This document shows positions 1-8,783 of a stretch of DNA of 64,000 nucleotides, one piece after another. This DNA is from Altererythrobacter epoxidivorans. GTDB taxonomy: Bacteria > Pseudomonadota > Alphaproteobacteria > Sphingomonadales > Sphingomonadaceae. How positions within the stretch are numbered: position 1 is the stretch's first letter; every line of letters begins with the position of its first letter. Made by a program: the position numbers and the translations under genes. The stretch lies in contig NZ_CP012669.1 in assembly GCF_001281485.1 (NCBI RefSeq), positions 1,922,001 to 1,986,000 on the forward strand. The letters run 5' to 3'. The notes beneath the pieces were generated by a model. That model saw only the letters and a list, made by a program, of their open reading frames with translations, had not been told where the DNA came from and did not search any database.

Positions 1-2
1 AG

Positions 3-419
3 AAAGCGTTCAATGCGCTTTCGATGGACGAGATGCAGAAGAAGCTGCCCGAAATCATTCCTGCCGACATCATCGACTTCGTCCGCGGTTTCGAGGAAAT
101 GGTGATCGCCGGCGATTACGTCTTCGTCCACGCCGGGATCGACCCCGCGCGCCCGCTGGACGAACAGAAGCGCAAGGATCTCTTGTGGATCCGCGACCGC
201 TTCCTTCGCCATGAAGGTCCGCTATCCAAGGTGGTCGTTCACGGACATACGATATTTGACGACGTGCTCGATTGCGGCAATCGCATCGGCATCGATACCG
301 GTGCCTTCCGGTCCGGGGTGCTAACCGCCCTCGTCCTGGAAGATCACACGCGACGTTCGATCAAGGCCACCTCGGAAGGTGACTGGGTCGCGATCAAACA
401 CGAGGAATACAACGCATGA
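3..419 (+). CDS. Ser/Thr phosphatase-type metallophosphoesterase, C-terminal part
   Basis: The reading frame is already open at the left edge, so only the last ~139 residues are visible and the start lies outside the window. The motifs VFVHAGID and VVHGHT are the late metal-binding motifs of calcineurin-like phosphoesterases of the bacterial Ser/Thr phosphatase and diadenosine-tetraphosphatase group; the early GDxHG and GDxxDRG motifs must lie upstream. The stop codon overlaps the start of ugd in an ATGA junction, so the two are probably co-translated. The substrate (phosphoprotein or dinucleotide) cannot be told from this part. Family call is firm, substrate unknown. Confidence 0.85.
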   Translation, partial: KAFNALSMDEMQKKLPEIIPADIIDFVRGFEEMVIAGDYVFVHAGIDPARPLDEQKRKDLLWIRDRFLRHEGPLSKVVVHGHTIFDDVLDCGNRIGIDTGAFRSGVLTALVLEDHTRRSIKATSEGDWVAIKHEEYNA

Positions 420-1726
420 AAATCGCCATGGTGGGCTCTGGATACGTCGGGCTGGTGTCGGGCGCCTGTTTCGCCGATTTCGGCCATGACGTCGTTTGCA
501 TCGACAAGGATCCTTCCAAGATCGAGAAGCTCAAGGATGGCATCATGCCGATCTACGAGCCTGGACTGGATGCCCTGGTCGAAAGCAATGTGAAGGCAGG
601 TCGTCTCGATTTCACCACCGACCTCGCACAAGGCATCAAGGATGCTTCGGCAATCTTCATTGCGGTGGGCACGCCCAGCCGTCGCGGCGACGGGCATGCG
701 GACCTGTCCTTCGTCTATGCCGTGGCAGAGGAAATTGGCGCAAACCTTTCGAACGATGCAGTGATCGTGACCAAGTCTACCGTCCCAGTCGGCACGGGTG
801 ACGAGGTCGAGCGCATTCTTGCCAAGAGCGGAACCTCACACCGTTTCTCGGTCGTTTCCAACCCAGAATTCCTGCGCGAAGGTGCCGCCATCGGCGACTT
901 CAAGCGTCCCGACCGCATTGTCATCGGTGCAGAAGACGATTTCGGCCGCGATGTCATGCGCGAAGTCTATCGTCCGCTGTTCCTCAATGAATCGCCGATC
1001 CTGTTCACCGGCCGCCGGACCAGCGAGCTGATCAAGTACGCAGCCAACGCATTCCTCGCGACCAAGATCACCTTCATCAACGAGATGGCCGACCTGTGCG
1101 AAAAGGTCGGGGCTGACGTCCAGGATGTGAGCCGCGGTATCGGCATGGACAACCGCATCGGGGCAAAATTCCTTCACGCCGGACCCGGCTATGGCGGCAG
1201 CTGCTTCCCCAAGGATACGCTTGCCCTGCTCAAGACTGCAGAAGACTATGACAGCCCGACGCGGATCGTGGAGGCTGTGGTCAAGGTCAACGACAGCCGC
1301 AAACGCGCCATGGGCCGCAAGGTTCTGGATGCACTGGGCGGCATGGATGCAGCACGCGGGAAGAAGGTCGCCTTGCTCGGCCTCACCTTCAAGCCGAATA
1401 CGGACGACATGCGCGATTCTCCTGCGATCGCAATTGCGCAGACGCTGTCGGATGCAGGCGTAGAGATCGCTGCCTACGACCCCGAAGGCATGGAGCAGGC
1501 GCAGCCGCTGATGCCGAAGGTAAAGATGTGCGAAAATCCCTACGAGGCGATCGAAGGGGCCGATGCCATAGCGATCGTCACCGAATGGGATGCATTCCGC
1601 GCTTTGGACTTCGCCCGGGTGAAGGAACTTGCCAAGGCACCGGTCCTCGTCGACCTGCGTAATATCTACCAGCCGGACGACGTTCGCGCCTTGGGCTTCA
1701 CCTACGACAGCATCGGTCGAAGCTGA
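416..1726 (+). CDS. ugd: UDP-glucose 6-dehydrogenase
   Basis: Oxidises UDP-glucose to UDP-glucuronate with two NAD+, supplying precursors for exopolysaccharide or lipopolysaccharide in the cytoplasm. The 436-residue protein is full length for the family. It begins with the NAD-binding glycine motif GSGYVGL (residues 7-13), has the NPEFLREG substrate segment, and the catalytic loop GPGYGGSCFPKD with Cys263. The C-terminal UDP-binding domain includes GLTFKPNTDDMRDSP. The ATG overlaps the stop of the preceding phosphatase gene by 4 bases. A more specific role such as capsule or holdfast polymer is not shown by the neighbours. Confidence 0.96.
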   Translation: MKIAMVGSGYVGLVSGACFADFGHDVVCIDKDPSKIEKLKDGIMPIYEPGLDALVESNVKAGRLDFTTDLAQGIKDASAIFIAVGTPSRRGDGHADLSFVYAVAEEIGANLSNDAVIVTKSTVPVGTGDEVERILAKSGTSHRFSVVSNPEFLREGAAIGDFKRPDRIVIGAEDDFGRDVMREVYRPLFLNESPILFTGRRTSELIKYAANAFLATKITFINEMADLCEKVGADVQDVSRGIGMDNRIGAKFLHAGPGYGGSCFPKDTLALLKTAEDYDSPTRIVEAVVKVNDSRKRAMGRKVLDALGGMDAARGKKVALLGLTFKPNTDDMRDSPAIAIAQTLSDAGVEIAAYDPEGMEQAQPLMPKVKMCENPYEAIEGADAIAIVTEWDAFRALDFARVKELAKAPVLVDLRNIYQPDDVRALGFTYDSIGRS

Positions 1727-1792
1727 GCGGGCATCGTTGTCCCGATTTGGGGCCGTTTTTTGCCGGTAAGTCAGTGTTAACCAATTGACTCA

Positions 1793-1856
1793 CCCGACCT
1801 CAGTCGGGATGTTCCCCCTATCAGATTCGCTTCTGGGCGGGGACAGGGGGATAGGG
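1793..1856. repeat. Two small inverted repeats in the leader of the autotransporter gene
   Basis: The 205-base gap between ugd and the autotransporter gene holds a perfect 6-bp hairpin (CCCGAC at 1793-1798 with GTCGGG at 1803-1808) and a second pair, CCCTATC at 1816-1822 with GATAGGG at 1850-1856. Neither is followed by a T-run, so they do not look like the ugd terminator. They lie 75-140 bases upstream of the start codon and could fold in the 5' leader or be protein-binding sites. I see no convincing -35/-10 pair around them. Confidence 0.35.
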
Positions 1857-1931
1857 TCGGCTCGCATCGAGAGAGCACCCTCTTGAGCTTCGTGCGCCGT
1901 TTCGGCGGAAGCGAAAATCAAGGGGACTGAT

Positions 1932-4900
1932 ATGACCAAGCATGCATTTCTGGTGACGAGTGGCGTATTCGCTGTAGCTTCCGTGCTGGCTGCAACGCCG
2001 GCCATGGCAAAAGACGACGAAACCATCGCAAGCGAAGCGCAAGGCACCTTCACCGGATTTCATTCGAGTTACGATATCGCTTCGGTAGAAGCCCAGAAAC
2101 TCGAAGTTTCATTCGATCAGGCGACCTATGTACGCGAATCGCGCGGCTACACCGGCGTGCCGGTCGATCCCGATCAGCAACTTCTCGTGCGCACCGACAT
2201 CGGAACCACCAATAGTATCGATTTTGGAAACACCGTCCCGTCTTCGGTGCAGATTTTCCGCGCCAGCAACGTAACAGGCAACGTATTCTTCAATTGCACG
2301 GGCACGCTGATCAATCCGCGCACGGTGCTGACCGCTGCGCACTGCGTCAACAGCGCATCATCCGAAGCTTACGGCCTGCCGGGCACGGCCCCATCTACAA
2401 TGCTCATTTCGACCGGAGTTTATAGCGGAACGCGCTTGTTCAACACACTTGATTTCGGCGTAGGCTATTCGGACGGCGGCGTTGCGCTCAGCACCGACGT
2501 CGTGATCCACCCATCGTCAAACCTCGACAATGGCGGTCTCGAATTTCCTTATGCCGACGTCGCATTCATCGCGCTCGACGCACCGATTACCGATACGCCA
2601 TCTGCACCGATCCTGCTGACGCCGCTTGATCAGCTCACGCATATGGTGGTCAACGGATACGGCACCTATGGCACGGGCGATACCGGCGAACAGGGCATCG
2701 GCCTCTACCGCCGTGTAGGCGAGAACATGCTGGGCGCCATCGCTTCGCAATCGGATCTTATCGATGCTGTCTTCCCGGCCTATACGCCATCGGCGCAAAC
2801 GCTCGGGATCGAAACGCAATCGCTCTACTGGATCGATTTCGACAGCCCGGACCGCACTCCTGCAGACGAGGCCGGTTGCACATTCACCGGCACCAACATC
2901 AGCTGTATCAACCTCGCGGCAGTCAAGGCGATCGACTGGTTCGATGGCGATGCGCTGGCCCAAGAGGCCGGCACTGCGCCGGGTGACAGCGGGTCGGCCC
3001 TGATTGCCGACGAGATCGCCGACTTCCCGCTTGTCGTGGGTGTACTTTCGGGCGGTTACGACTTCTTCGGTCTTGGCGGCCTTTACAGCGACATCAGCTT
3101 CTACAACCCGCTGTTTCCCTTCTTCGAATTCATCACGGAAAATACGCCGTACAAGTATGTCTCCGCGCTTGGAGGCGATGGAAACTGGTCGGATCCGACG
3201 CACTGGACGCAGGACCTCGATCCCGGATTCTACATTTCCGACGGCCAGGGCGGCTTCGTAAACGGCATTCCTGGCGGTCAGGAACTCGGCGTTTACGAAA
3301 CGCTGCCCAAGCTGGGTACGATCCTCGGTCAGGACGTCTCCGCGAACTCGACGACGCCCTCACCCTACCTGCCGCCGTTCGGCACACCGGGCTTCGGACC
3401 TTTCCTTCCGGAAAGTTCTGTCCTCCTCGGCCCCGGCTCGACAGGGTTCGTTCCGAACAATACCGACGGCACGCCCGGCGTCGCCTTCGCCAACCCCGCG
3501 CAGTATTTCGATGTCCTGCTCATGGCTGACGGCAAGACGACTGTCGACATGGACGTAGAAGTCGACCGACTGACGATCGACGGCAACGGCACTCGTTTCG
3601 ATCTTTCCGAAGGCTTCGACTTCACAAGCATCATCGGTGTCGAGCAATACCGCGGTCGCTCGACGATCGACGGCAACCTCTATGCCGGAAATGTCCTCCT
3701 GTTCGGTGGGGACATGGAAGGTGCCGGCAGCATCACGACCGACGGCCTCTACAACATCGCCGGCACTCTCTTGCCCGGCGGCAAGAACGAGGCTGGCGCA
3801 CTGGTCGTCAACGGCAATTACATCCAGACGTCGGACGGCCTTCTGGTCATCGACATCAGGAGCGCCAAGAAAGCCATCGCCAACGACCTGCTCACCGTGA
3901 ACGGCGGGGCCAGCCTCGACGGCGGACTGCTGCTCAATACGTCGGTTCGCGGCAGGCTCTCCTATGGCGACCAGTTCCTGGTGTTGACGGCTGACGAAAT
4001 TCTGGGCTCGTTCAGTGCCGTGATGACGCAGTCGAATTCGGCAGTGCTCTATTTCGATCAGATCGTCGACGACACGACTGTCACGGTCGAAGTGAAGGCG
4101 AACAAGATCGCAAACCTGGTTGGCCCGAACAGCTCGCTCGGTTCGTTGGGTGCAACACTCGACGCCCTGCGTTTCGGAGGGCGTTATGCCGAATTCTCAA
4201 GCCTGTTCTCGGTGGTTGATGGGTCGGATTACTCGCAGTTCGGCGCCACGCTTGCAGGGCTGACGCCGACAAGCGGTTTCGGCCAGGGCGCAACGGCGAT
4301 CAACTTCGCTCGCCGCTTCACCGGGCAGATTGCGCAACGCACCCTCGCGCTGCGTGGTGGCGATCGTTCGTCGGCCGGCTTCTCCAGCTACGGTGCGGCT
4401 AACTTCGCGCAAGCAGGTTCGGCTCCGACACAAGCTTCGAAGATCGGCGTGTTCGGTTCGGTCAGTGGCTCTTTCCTCGACCAGTCGAAGGATGACTACT
4501 CGCGCGGCGACAAGGCGTTCGAGGACATGACCTTCTCCGAGGCAGGCGAGCTTACCGTGGGTGCCGACTATCACCTTTCCGACAAGGTGAGATTCGGTGT
4601 GGCGATCAGCAACGTGCGCGACGGATCGAGCAGCATGGACCTGCAAAGTCCGCAATCGAACCAGAGCGTTTCGGGTGCGGTCTACTCGACGTTCCGCTTC
4701 GGGGAAGGCTTCGCCGACCTCTATGCTGGCTATGCCGACCAGGATTACGGTGTATCGCGTAGCAGCACCGGCCTGCTGGTGAACGAGTTCAGCAATGCTA
4801 GCGCACGGACGAGCGGCCAGCAGAGCTTTGCCGGGATGCGTCTGGGTTATGCCTTCACCCCTGCGAAGGGGCTGTCGGTCGGTCCGGTTGCAGCCATCGA

Positions 4901-5303
4901 TTATGTCCGTTCCGAACTCGATGGTTTCCGTGAAATCGGAGCGAACGAGTTCAGCCTGAACGTGCATGACCGCAGCTTGACGTCGATTGGCGCGAAGGTC
5001 GGCGCAATGGCATCGTTCGACACCAAGCTCGGCATGACCGGCAAGCTGAAGACGTTTGGTTCGGTGGCATTCGCCAGCGAATTGGGCGACCGCGAAGATG
5101 TGGTCACGGCCAACTTCGTGGGCGCGGAAGACCTGCCGTTCTCCATCGCTCGCGAATTGGACAGCAGCTGGATCGCTCTTAACGCAGGTGCTGAAATCGC
5201 TCTGACGAACCGCTTCAGCGGCACGCTGGGTATCTCGTCCGACCTCGGTCGAGGCGCTCTCAGCAACGATCAGGCGAACCTGACGCTGCGCTGGGCTTTC
5301 TAA
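1932..5303 (+). CDS. Trypsin-like serine protease autotransporter
   Basis: A 1,123-residue type Va autotransporter. Residues 1-26 are a Sec signal peptide ending in AMA. The passenger starts with a chymotrypsin-fold protease: His137 in LTAAHC, Asp209 in YADVAFIALD and Ser353 in GDSGSAL form the triad. A long beta-helix-like stalk follows (about 420-800) with repeated turns such as DGNGTRFDLSEG and LLVIDIRSA. The last ~280 residues alternate short beta strands and end in LTLRWAF, with a terminal Phe as in BamA-assembled outer membrane barrels. The ATG at 1932 is preceded by AAGGGGA. The protease is expected to be displayed or released outside the cell. Its target, and whether it cleaves itself free, cannot be read here. 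Confidence 0.92.
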   Translation: MTKHAFLVTSGVFAVASVLAATPAMAKDDETIASEAQGTFTGFHSSYDIASVEAQKLEVSFDQATYVRESRGYTGVPVDPDQQLLVRTDIGTTNSIDFGNTVPSSVQIFRASNVTGNVFFNCTGTLINPRTVLTAAHCVNSASSEAYGLPGTAPSTMLISTGVYSGTRLFNTLDFGVGYSDGGVALSTDVVIHPSSNLDNGGLEFPYADVAFIALDAPITDTPSAPILLTPLDQLTHMVVNGYGTYGTGDTGEQGIGLYRRVGENMLGAIASQSDLIDAVFPAYTPSAQTLGIETQSLYWIDFDSPDRTPADEAGCTFTGTNISCINLAAVKAIDWFDGDALAQEAGTAPGDSGSALIADEIADFPLVVGVLSGGYDFFGLGGLYSDISFYNPLFPFFEFITENTPYKYVSALGGDGNWSDPTHWTQDLDPGFYISDGQGGFVNGIPGGQELGVYETLPKLGTILGQDVSANSTTPSPYLPPFGTPGFGPFLPESSVLLGPGSTGFVPNNTDGTPGVAFANPAQYFDVLLMADGKTTVDMDVEVDRLTIDGNGTRFDLSEGFDFTSIIGVEQYRGRSTIDGNLYAGNVLLFGGDMEGAGSITTDGLYNIAGTLLPGGKNEAGALVVNGNYIQTSDGLLVIDIRSAKKAIANDLLTVNGGASLDGGLLLNTSVRGRLSYGDQFLVLTADEILGSFSAVMTQSNSAVLYFDQIVDDTTVTVEVKANKIANLVGPNSSLGSLGATLDALRFGGRYAEFSSLFSVVDGSDYSQFGATLAGLTPTSGFGQGATAINFARRFTGQIAQRTLALRGGDRSSAGFSSYGAANFAQAGSAPTQASKIGVFGSVSGSFLDQSKDDYSRGDKAFEDMTFSEAGELTVGADYHLSDKVRFGVAISNVRDGSSSMDLQSPQSNQSVSGAVYSTFRFGEGFADLYAGYADQDYGVSRSSTGLLVNEFSNASARTSGQQSFAGMRLGYAFTPAKGLSVGPVAAIDYVRSELDGFREIGANEFSLNVHDRSLTSIGAKVGAMASFDTKLGMTGKLKTFGSVAFASELGDREDVVTANFVGAEDLPFSIARELDSSWIALNAGAEIALTNRFSGTLGISSDLGRGALSNDQANLTLRWAF

Positions 5304-5323
5304 ACCAGCATTTGAAAACAAAG

Positions 5324-5357
5324 GGGCGTCCACGAGCAATCGCGGGCGCCCTTTTTT
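5324..5357 (+). terminator. Rho-independent terminator of the autotransporter gene, probably shared with rnpB
   Basis: GGGCGTCC (5324-5331) pairs with GGGCGCCC (5344-5351), an 8-bp stem with one G-T pair, followed by six T. On the minus strand the same stem is followed by CTTTGTTTT, so it may also end transcripts coming leftward from rnpB. It starts 20 bases after the autotransporter stop codon. Confidence 0.85.
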
Positions 5358-5399
5358 CTTCCTGCGCGGGCATATGACGGCGCCGACTTCAGGGAGGTA

Positions 5400-5802
<403 letters not shown>

Positions 5803-5806
5803 GGGC

Positions 5807-6514
5807 CTATCTAGTCGCTCCGCGGTCGCGATCCAAGAGCAGTTGGAACAGGATCGCGCGAATCTGGCCGTCGATCTGCCCGTCGATCCTGTCCGGGCGC
5901 CAGCGGCGCTGGAATGCCTCGACCGCCTTGTGCCCGTCGGTGATGTCATATCCGAAGCGTTCGAGCGCCAGATAGAACGATCCGTCATTGTCGAAAGGAT
6001 CGCCCAGTTCGAGCTTTTCAGGCTTCGGGAGGCACAATCCGTATTCGGCCAGACGGTCCCACGGAAACAGCTCGCCCGGATCGATCTTGCGCGCAGGCGC
6101 GACGCAGGAATGACCGACAACGTTCGCGCGGGGAATGTCGTAGTTTTTCACGATGCGGTGGAGCAGCGGCACCAGCGCATCGATCTGCGCTTCGGCAAAT
6201 TCGCGATAGCCAAGGCCGTGCCCCGGATGATCGAGCTCGATGCCGATGCTCGCCGAATTGACGTCCTTGTGGCCGCGCCAATAGGATGCCCCGGCGTGCC
6301 AGGCGCGCTTTTCCTCGGGCACCAGGCGGATGACCTCGCCATCTTCCGTGATGCAGTAATGCGCCGAAACCTCTGCATCGGGATCGCACATCTTCTCGAT
6401 GGCGGTCTCGACCGGCTTCATTTCCGTATAGTGGAGCACGACCATGCTGATCGGCAGCGCCCGTTCGTTGAAATTGGGCGACAATACCTCGCGGTGGACG
6501 AGCTCGTCGCTCAT
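5807..6514 (-). CDS. N-acetylmuramoyl-L-alanine amidase, AmpD/AmiD type with peptidoglycan-binding tail
   Basis: Zinc amidase that cleaves the bond between N-acetylmuramic acid and the peptide stem. It has 235 residues and no signal peptide is visible. The Amidase_2 domain covers about residues 20-150, with zinc ligands His28 (VVLHYT), His135 (VVGHS) and Asp145 (KIDPG). In GHSCVAPARK a Cys stands where most relatives have Asp. Residues ~185-232 (FYLALERFGYDI, AVEAFQRRWRP) look like a PG_binding_1 repeat. The ATG overlaps the chpT stop (TGATG), giving translational coupling. With no export signal, a cytosolic muropeptide-recycling role is the better guess, but AmiD-like periplasmic proteins share this layout. 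Confidence 0.9.
   Translation of the reverse strand: MSDELVHREVLSPNFNERALPISMVVLHYTEMKPVETAIEKMCDPDAEVSAHYCITEDGEVIRLVPEEKRAWHAGASYWRGHKDVNSASIGIELDHPGHGLGYREFAEAQIDALVPLLHRIVKNYDIPRANVVGHSCVAPARKIDPGELFPWDRLAEYGLCLPKPEKLELGDPFDNDGSFYLALERFGYDITDGHKAVEAFQRRWRPDRIDGQIDGQIRAILFQLLLDRDRGATR
5808..5836 (-). promoter_or_regulatory. Predicted promoter of rnpB nested in the amidase gene
   Basis: On the minus strand TTGGAT (5831-5836), a 17-base spacer and TAGATA (5808-5813) form a good sigma-70 type promoter whose expected start, 5-7 bases further on, falls at the inferred 5' end of the RNA near 5802. The -10 box overlaps the TAG stop codon of the amidase gene. Confidence 0.65.
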
Positions 6515-7173
6515 CAGCCGATCATGCCCGGCGGTTGCGGAAGGACCGCGCCGAGCACGAGCGCATTGTCATCGCGCTTGAACTGGAGGCCGCCGCCGAT
6601 TTCCTCTGCCAGCAATGCGATCATGTGGGCCGCGGCTGTGCGACTGGACAGTTCGCCCGGCGCCAGACGTCCCTCCAGCGCCTTCCCGATAGTATCGTCG
6701 AAAGCGATCCGGTCGCCAGAGGCGCGCACCACGATCTCGGCGTTTCCGTCGCGCATTTCCGCGCCGATATCCAAGGTGCCGCCGCGGATCAGCGCATCGA
6801 GGGCGATATGCGCGAAATTGAGCATCACCTTGACGGCTGGCTTGGGCAGGCTCGATCCCTCGATCGCCCAGTTGACCTCGATCCGCTTGTTGTCGGCAGC
6901 GAGCGCATCGATCACTTCGCGCACTTCTTCCACCGGAACGGCATCGCCGAAGCCGCCGGCCGCGCCAAACGCAAGCCTGAAGAACTTCAGTTTGTTCGTG
7001 CTGATGGTCGCGCTCTGTTCGAGCAATTCGATGCAGCGCGCCCGCATTTCGGGGTCTTTCTCGTCTGCCAGCAATTCGAGGCCGTTCGACATCGCACCAA
7101 CCGGCGACAGCATGTCATGGCAAAGCTTCGAGCAGAGAAGGGAGGCGAGTTCGGTGACGGAAGTCTGGGTCAT
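6514..7173 (-). CDS. chpT: Histidine phosphotransferase ChpT
   Basis: Relays phosphate from the hybrid kinase CckA to CtrA and CpdR in the alphaproteobacterial cell-cycle circuit. It has 219 residues from the ATG at 7173. An in-frame GTG at 7215 would add 14 residues lacking family character and is less likely. The dimerisation helix holds the phospho-accepting His19 in KLCHDMLSPVGAM, and the C-terminal half is a degenerate GHKL ATPase-like fold. Neighbours are the JAMM peptidase upstream and the amidase downstream, the latter overlapping by 1 base. Three half-sites of GAACA/TGTTC type lie just upstream (7201-7229). Identification rests on the HDxxSPVG motif and overall architecture. Confidence 0.9.
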   Translation of the reverse strand: MTQTSVTELASLLCSKLCHDMLSPVGAMSNGLELLADEKDPEMRARCIELLEQSATISTNKLKFFRLAFGAAGGFGDAVPVEEVREVIDALAADNKRIEVNWAIEGSSLPKPAVKVMLNFAHIALDALIRGGTLDIGAEMRDGNAEIVVRASGDRIAFDDTIGKALEGRLAPGELSSRTAAAHMIALLAEEIGGGLQFKRDDNALVLGAVLPQPPGMIG

Positions 7174-7200
7174 TCTAGAAAGGGCATTTCCAACTGGATG

Positions 7201-7229
7201 GAACACATGGAACACTGTTCATAAGAACA
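7201..7229. promoter_or_regulatory. Clustered GAACA/TGTTC half-sites upstream of chpT
   Basis: GAACA occurs at 7201, 7210 and 7225 and its complement TGTTC at 7216. The pair at 7210-7220 is a perfect 11-base palindrome (GAACACTGTTC), and TGTTC-ATAA-GAACA (7216-7229) forms a second. The site sits ~30-55 bases upstream of the chpT ATG. Spacing does not fit the alphaproteobacterial LexA site, so the binding protein, if any, is unknown. Confidence 0.35.
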
Positions 7230-7303
7230 AAAACCCTCCCCCGCCACCCGCCGTTTCAAAAGCTGTTGGCGAAGCGGGACGAGGCGAGATCATGCTGCGG
7301 TTT

Positions 7304-7699
7304 CTAGACCTCGACGACTTCGTAGGAAAGCGCGTGAAACCGCAGCGGATCGTCCTGCCACAGCATCATCCCACGCTTGCCCAGAATGGCCCAGATCCGG
7401 CCATCGCCACTCGCCATCGCCTGATCCGTGGCCGAGGGATGTGGCTCACCATCAGGGTGCGAGTGGTAGTAGCCGACCACCATCGGCCCGCCGTTGCGTT
7501 CGGCACGGTGCGCATCGATCAGGGCCTGCGGATCGATCTCGAAATGCGTTTCGGGGCTTACATGGACGTTGGCTGCGGGCACGATGCGCTCGATGCGTTG
7601 AGCTGTTCCAAGCAGTATGCCGCAGCATTCGCGCGGATGGGCGGCGCGGGCCTCGCGCTCGATCCTTTCCATCACATCTCTTGTCACTGCGATATCCAT
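7304..7699 (-). CDS. JAMM/MPN family metallopeptidase
   Basis: A 131-residue stand-alone Mov34/MPN/PAD-1 domain of peptidase family M67. The JAMM zinc motif is complete: Glu24 in ECCGIL, His79-Ser-His81 and Asp92 ten residues later (HSHPDGEPHPSATD). Bacterial members cleave isopeptide-like or C-terminal extensions on small carrier proteins such as ubiquitin-like or sulfur carriers, or act on cysteine adducts. No carrier-protein gene is adjacent, so the substrate is open. The start at 7699 (MDIAVT) was chosen because longer versions run into the divergent rluD gene. It heads the minus-strand group with chpT and the amidase. Confidence 0.85.
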   Translation of the reverse strand: MDIAVTRDVMERIEREARAAHPRECCGILLGTAQRIERIVPAANVHVSPETHFEIDPQALIDAHRAERNGGPMVVGYYHSHPDGEPHPSATDQAMASGDGRIWAILGKRGMMLWQDDPLRFHALSYEVVEV

Positions 7700-7715
7700 C
7701 GCGCATGGCCCTAGC

Positions 7716-8660
7716 ATGGCTGCAGACGAAGTCATCACCGGCACCATTACCGCGCCTGCCCGCCTCGACAAGGCGCTGGCCGATGCGACCGATCTTTCGC
7801 GCGCCCGCATCCAGGCGCTGATCGCCGAAGGACAGGTTTCGGTCGGAGGCAAGCCGGTAACAAGTGCAAAGGCCAAGGTTGCGGCAGGAGACGCGTTCCG
7901 CATCGCAGTGCCACCCGCTGTCGAGGCCGAAGCCCAGCCGCAGGACATCCCGCTCGTGGTCGTGTTCGAAGACGATCACCTGATCGTGGTCGAAAAGCCT
8001 GCCGGCATGGTGGTGCATCCGGCTGCCGGCAATCCCGACGGAACACTGGTCAATGCGCTGCTTTACCACTGCAAGGGCCAATTGTCCGGAATTGGCGGGG
8101 TCGCGCGCCCCGGGATCGTCCACCGTATCGACAAGGACACATCCGGCCTGCTGGTAGTGGCCAAGAGCGACAAGGCGCACGAGGGCCTGTCTAAGCAGTT
8201 CAAGGATCATTCGATCCATCGGCGCTATCTGGCGGTCTGTGCCGGGCACCCGAATCCGGCAGAAGGGACGATCGAGGGGCGAATCGGGCGCAGCGATGCC
8301 AACCGCAAGAAGATGGCCGTTATTCCCGACACGTCGAGCCGCGGAAAACACGCCGTCACCCATTACAAGCAACTGAAAAGGCTCAAATCTTCTTCATTGA
8401 TCGAATGTCGGCTGGAAACCGGCAGGACCCACCAGGTCCGCGTTCACTGTGCGTCAATCGGCCATCCGCTATTAGGGGACCCGTTATATGGCCGCACTCC
8501 CGCCAAACTTCGCCCGATTCTCAAGGATCTGGGCTTTGCCCGCCAGGCACTTCACGCAGCGAGTCTCGGCTTCGAGCATCCCGTTACGGGCGAATGGATC
8601 GAATTCCATTCCGATCTACCCCCGGACATGGGGGAACTGATCGACGAATGTGCTCGTTAA
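7716..8660 (+). CDS. rluD: Ribosomal large subunit pseudouridine synthase, RluD family
   Basis: Isomerises uridine to pseudouridine in 23S rRNA. The 314-residue protein has an N-terminal S4 RNA-binding domain (about residues 13-65: RLDKALADATDLSRARIQ) and the RluA-family catalytic motif HRIDKDTSG at 136-144, with Asp139 as the nucleophile. The ATG at 7716 starts MAADEV and has no clear Shine-Dalgarno sequence. It is only 16 bases from the start of the divergent JAMM gene, so the rluD promoter must lie inside that gene. RluC/RluA paralogues share the core; the S4 domain and length favour RluD. Confidence 0.9.
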   Translation: MAADEVITGTITAPARLDKALADATDLSRARIQALIAEGQVSVGGKPVTSAKAKVAAGDAFRIAVPPAVEAEAQPQDIPLVVVFEDDHLIVVEKPAGMVVHPAAGNPDGTLVNALLYHCKGQLSGIGGVARPGIVHRIDKDTSGLLVVAKSDKAHEGLSKQFKDHSIHRRYLAVCAGHPNPAEGTIEGRIGRSDANRKKMAVIPDTSSRGKHAVTHYKQLKRLKSSSLIECRLETGRTHQVRVHCASIGHPLLGDPLYGRTPAKLRPILKDLGFARQALHAASLGFEHPVTGEWIEFHSDLPPDMGELIDECAR

Positions 8661-8783
8661 AATCGATGAAATGCGATGCAATTTTGGCGGTAATAGCCTA
8701 TAAGTAACCGTGTGGCCTGCACCGACGGATGCCCATCAGGGGTCCGCACTCGCCAGGTCGACGCAAGAAAGGTTTGGGAAGAA

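Noticed and set aside
7201..7229. LexA (SOS) operator before chpT
   Set aside because: Half-sites resemble GAAC/GTTC but spacings are 5 and 11 bases between direct copies, not the 7 of the alphaproteobacterial SOS box.
8712..8783. 24-codon N-terminal extension of RpoH from GTG 8712
   Set aside because: The extension (with VACTDGCPSG) lacks sigma-factor character, and GTG 8784 has a better ribosome site and the normal family N-terminus.
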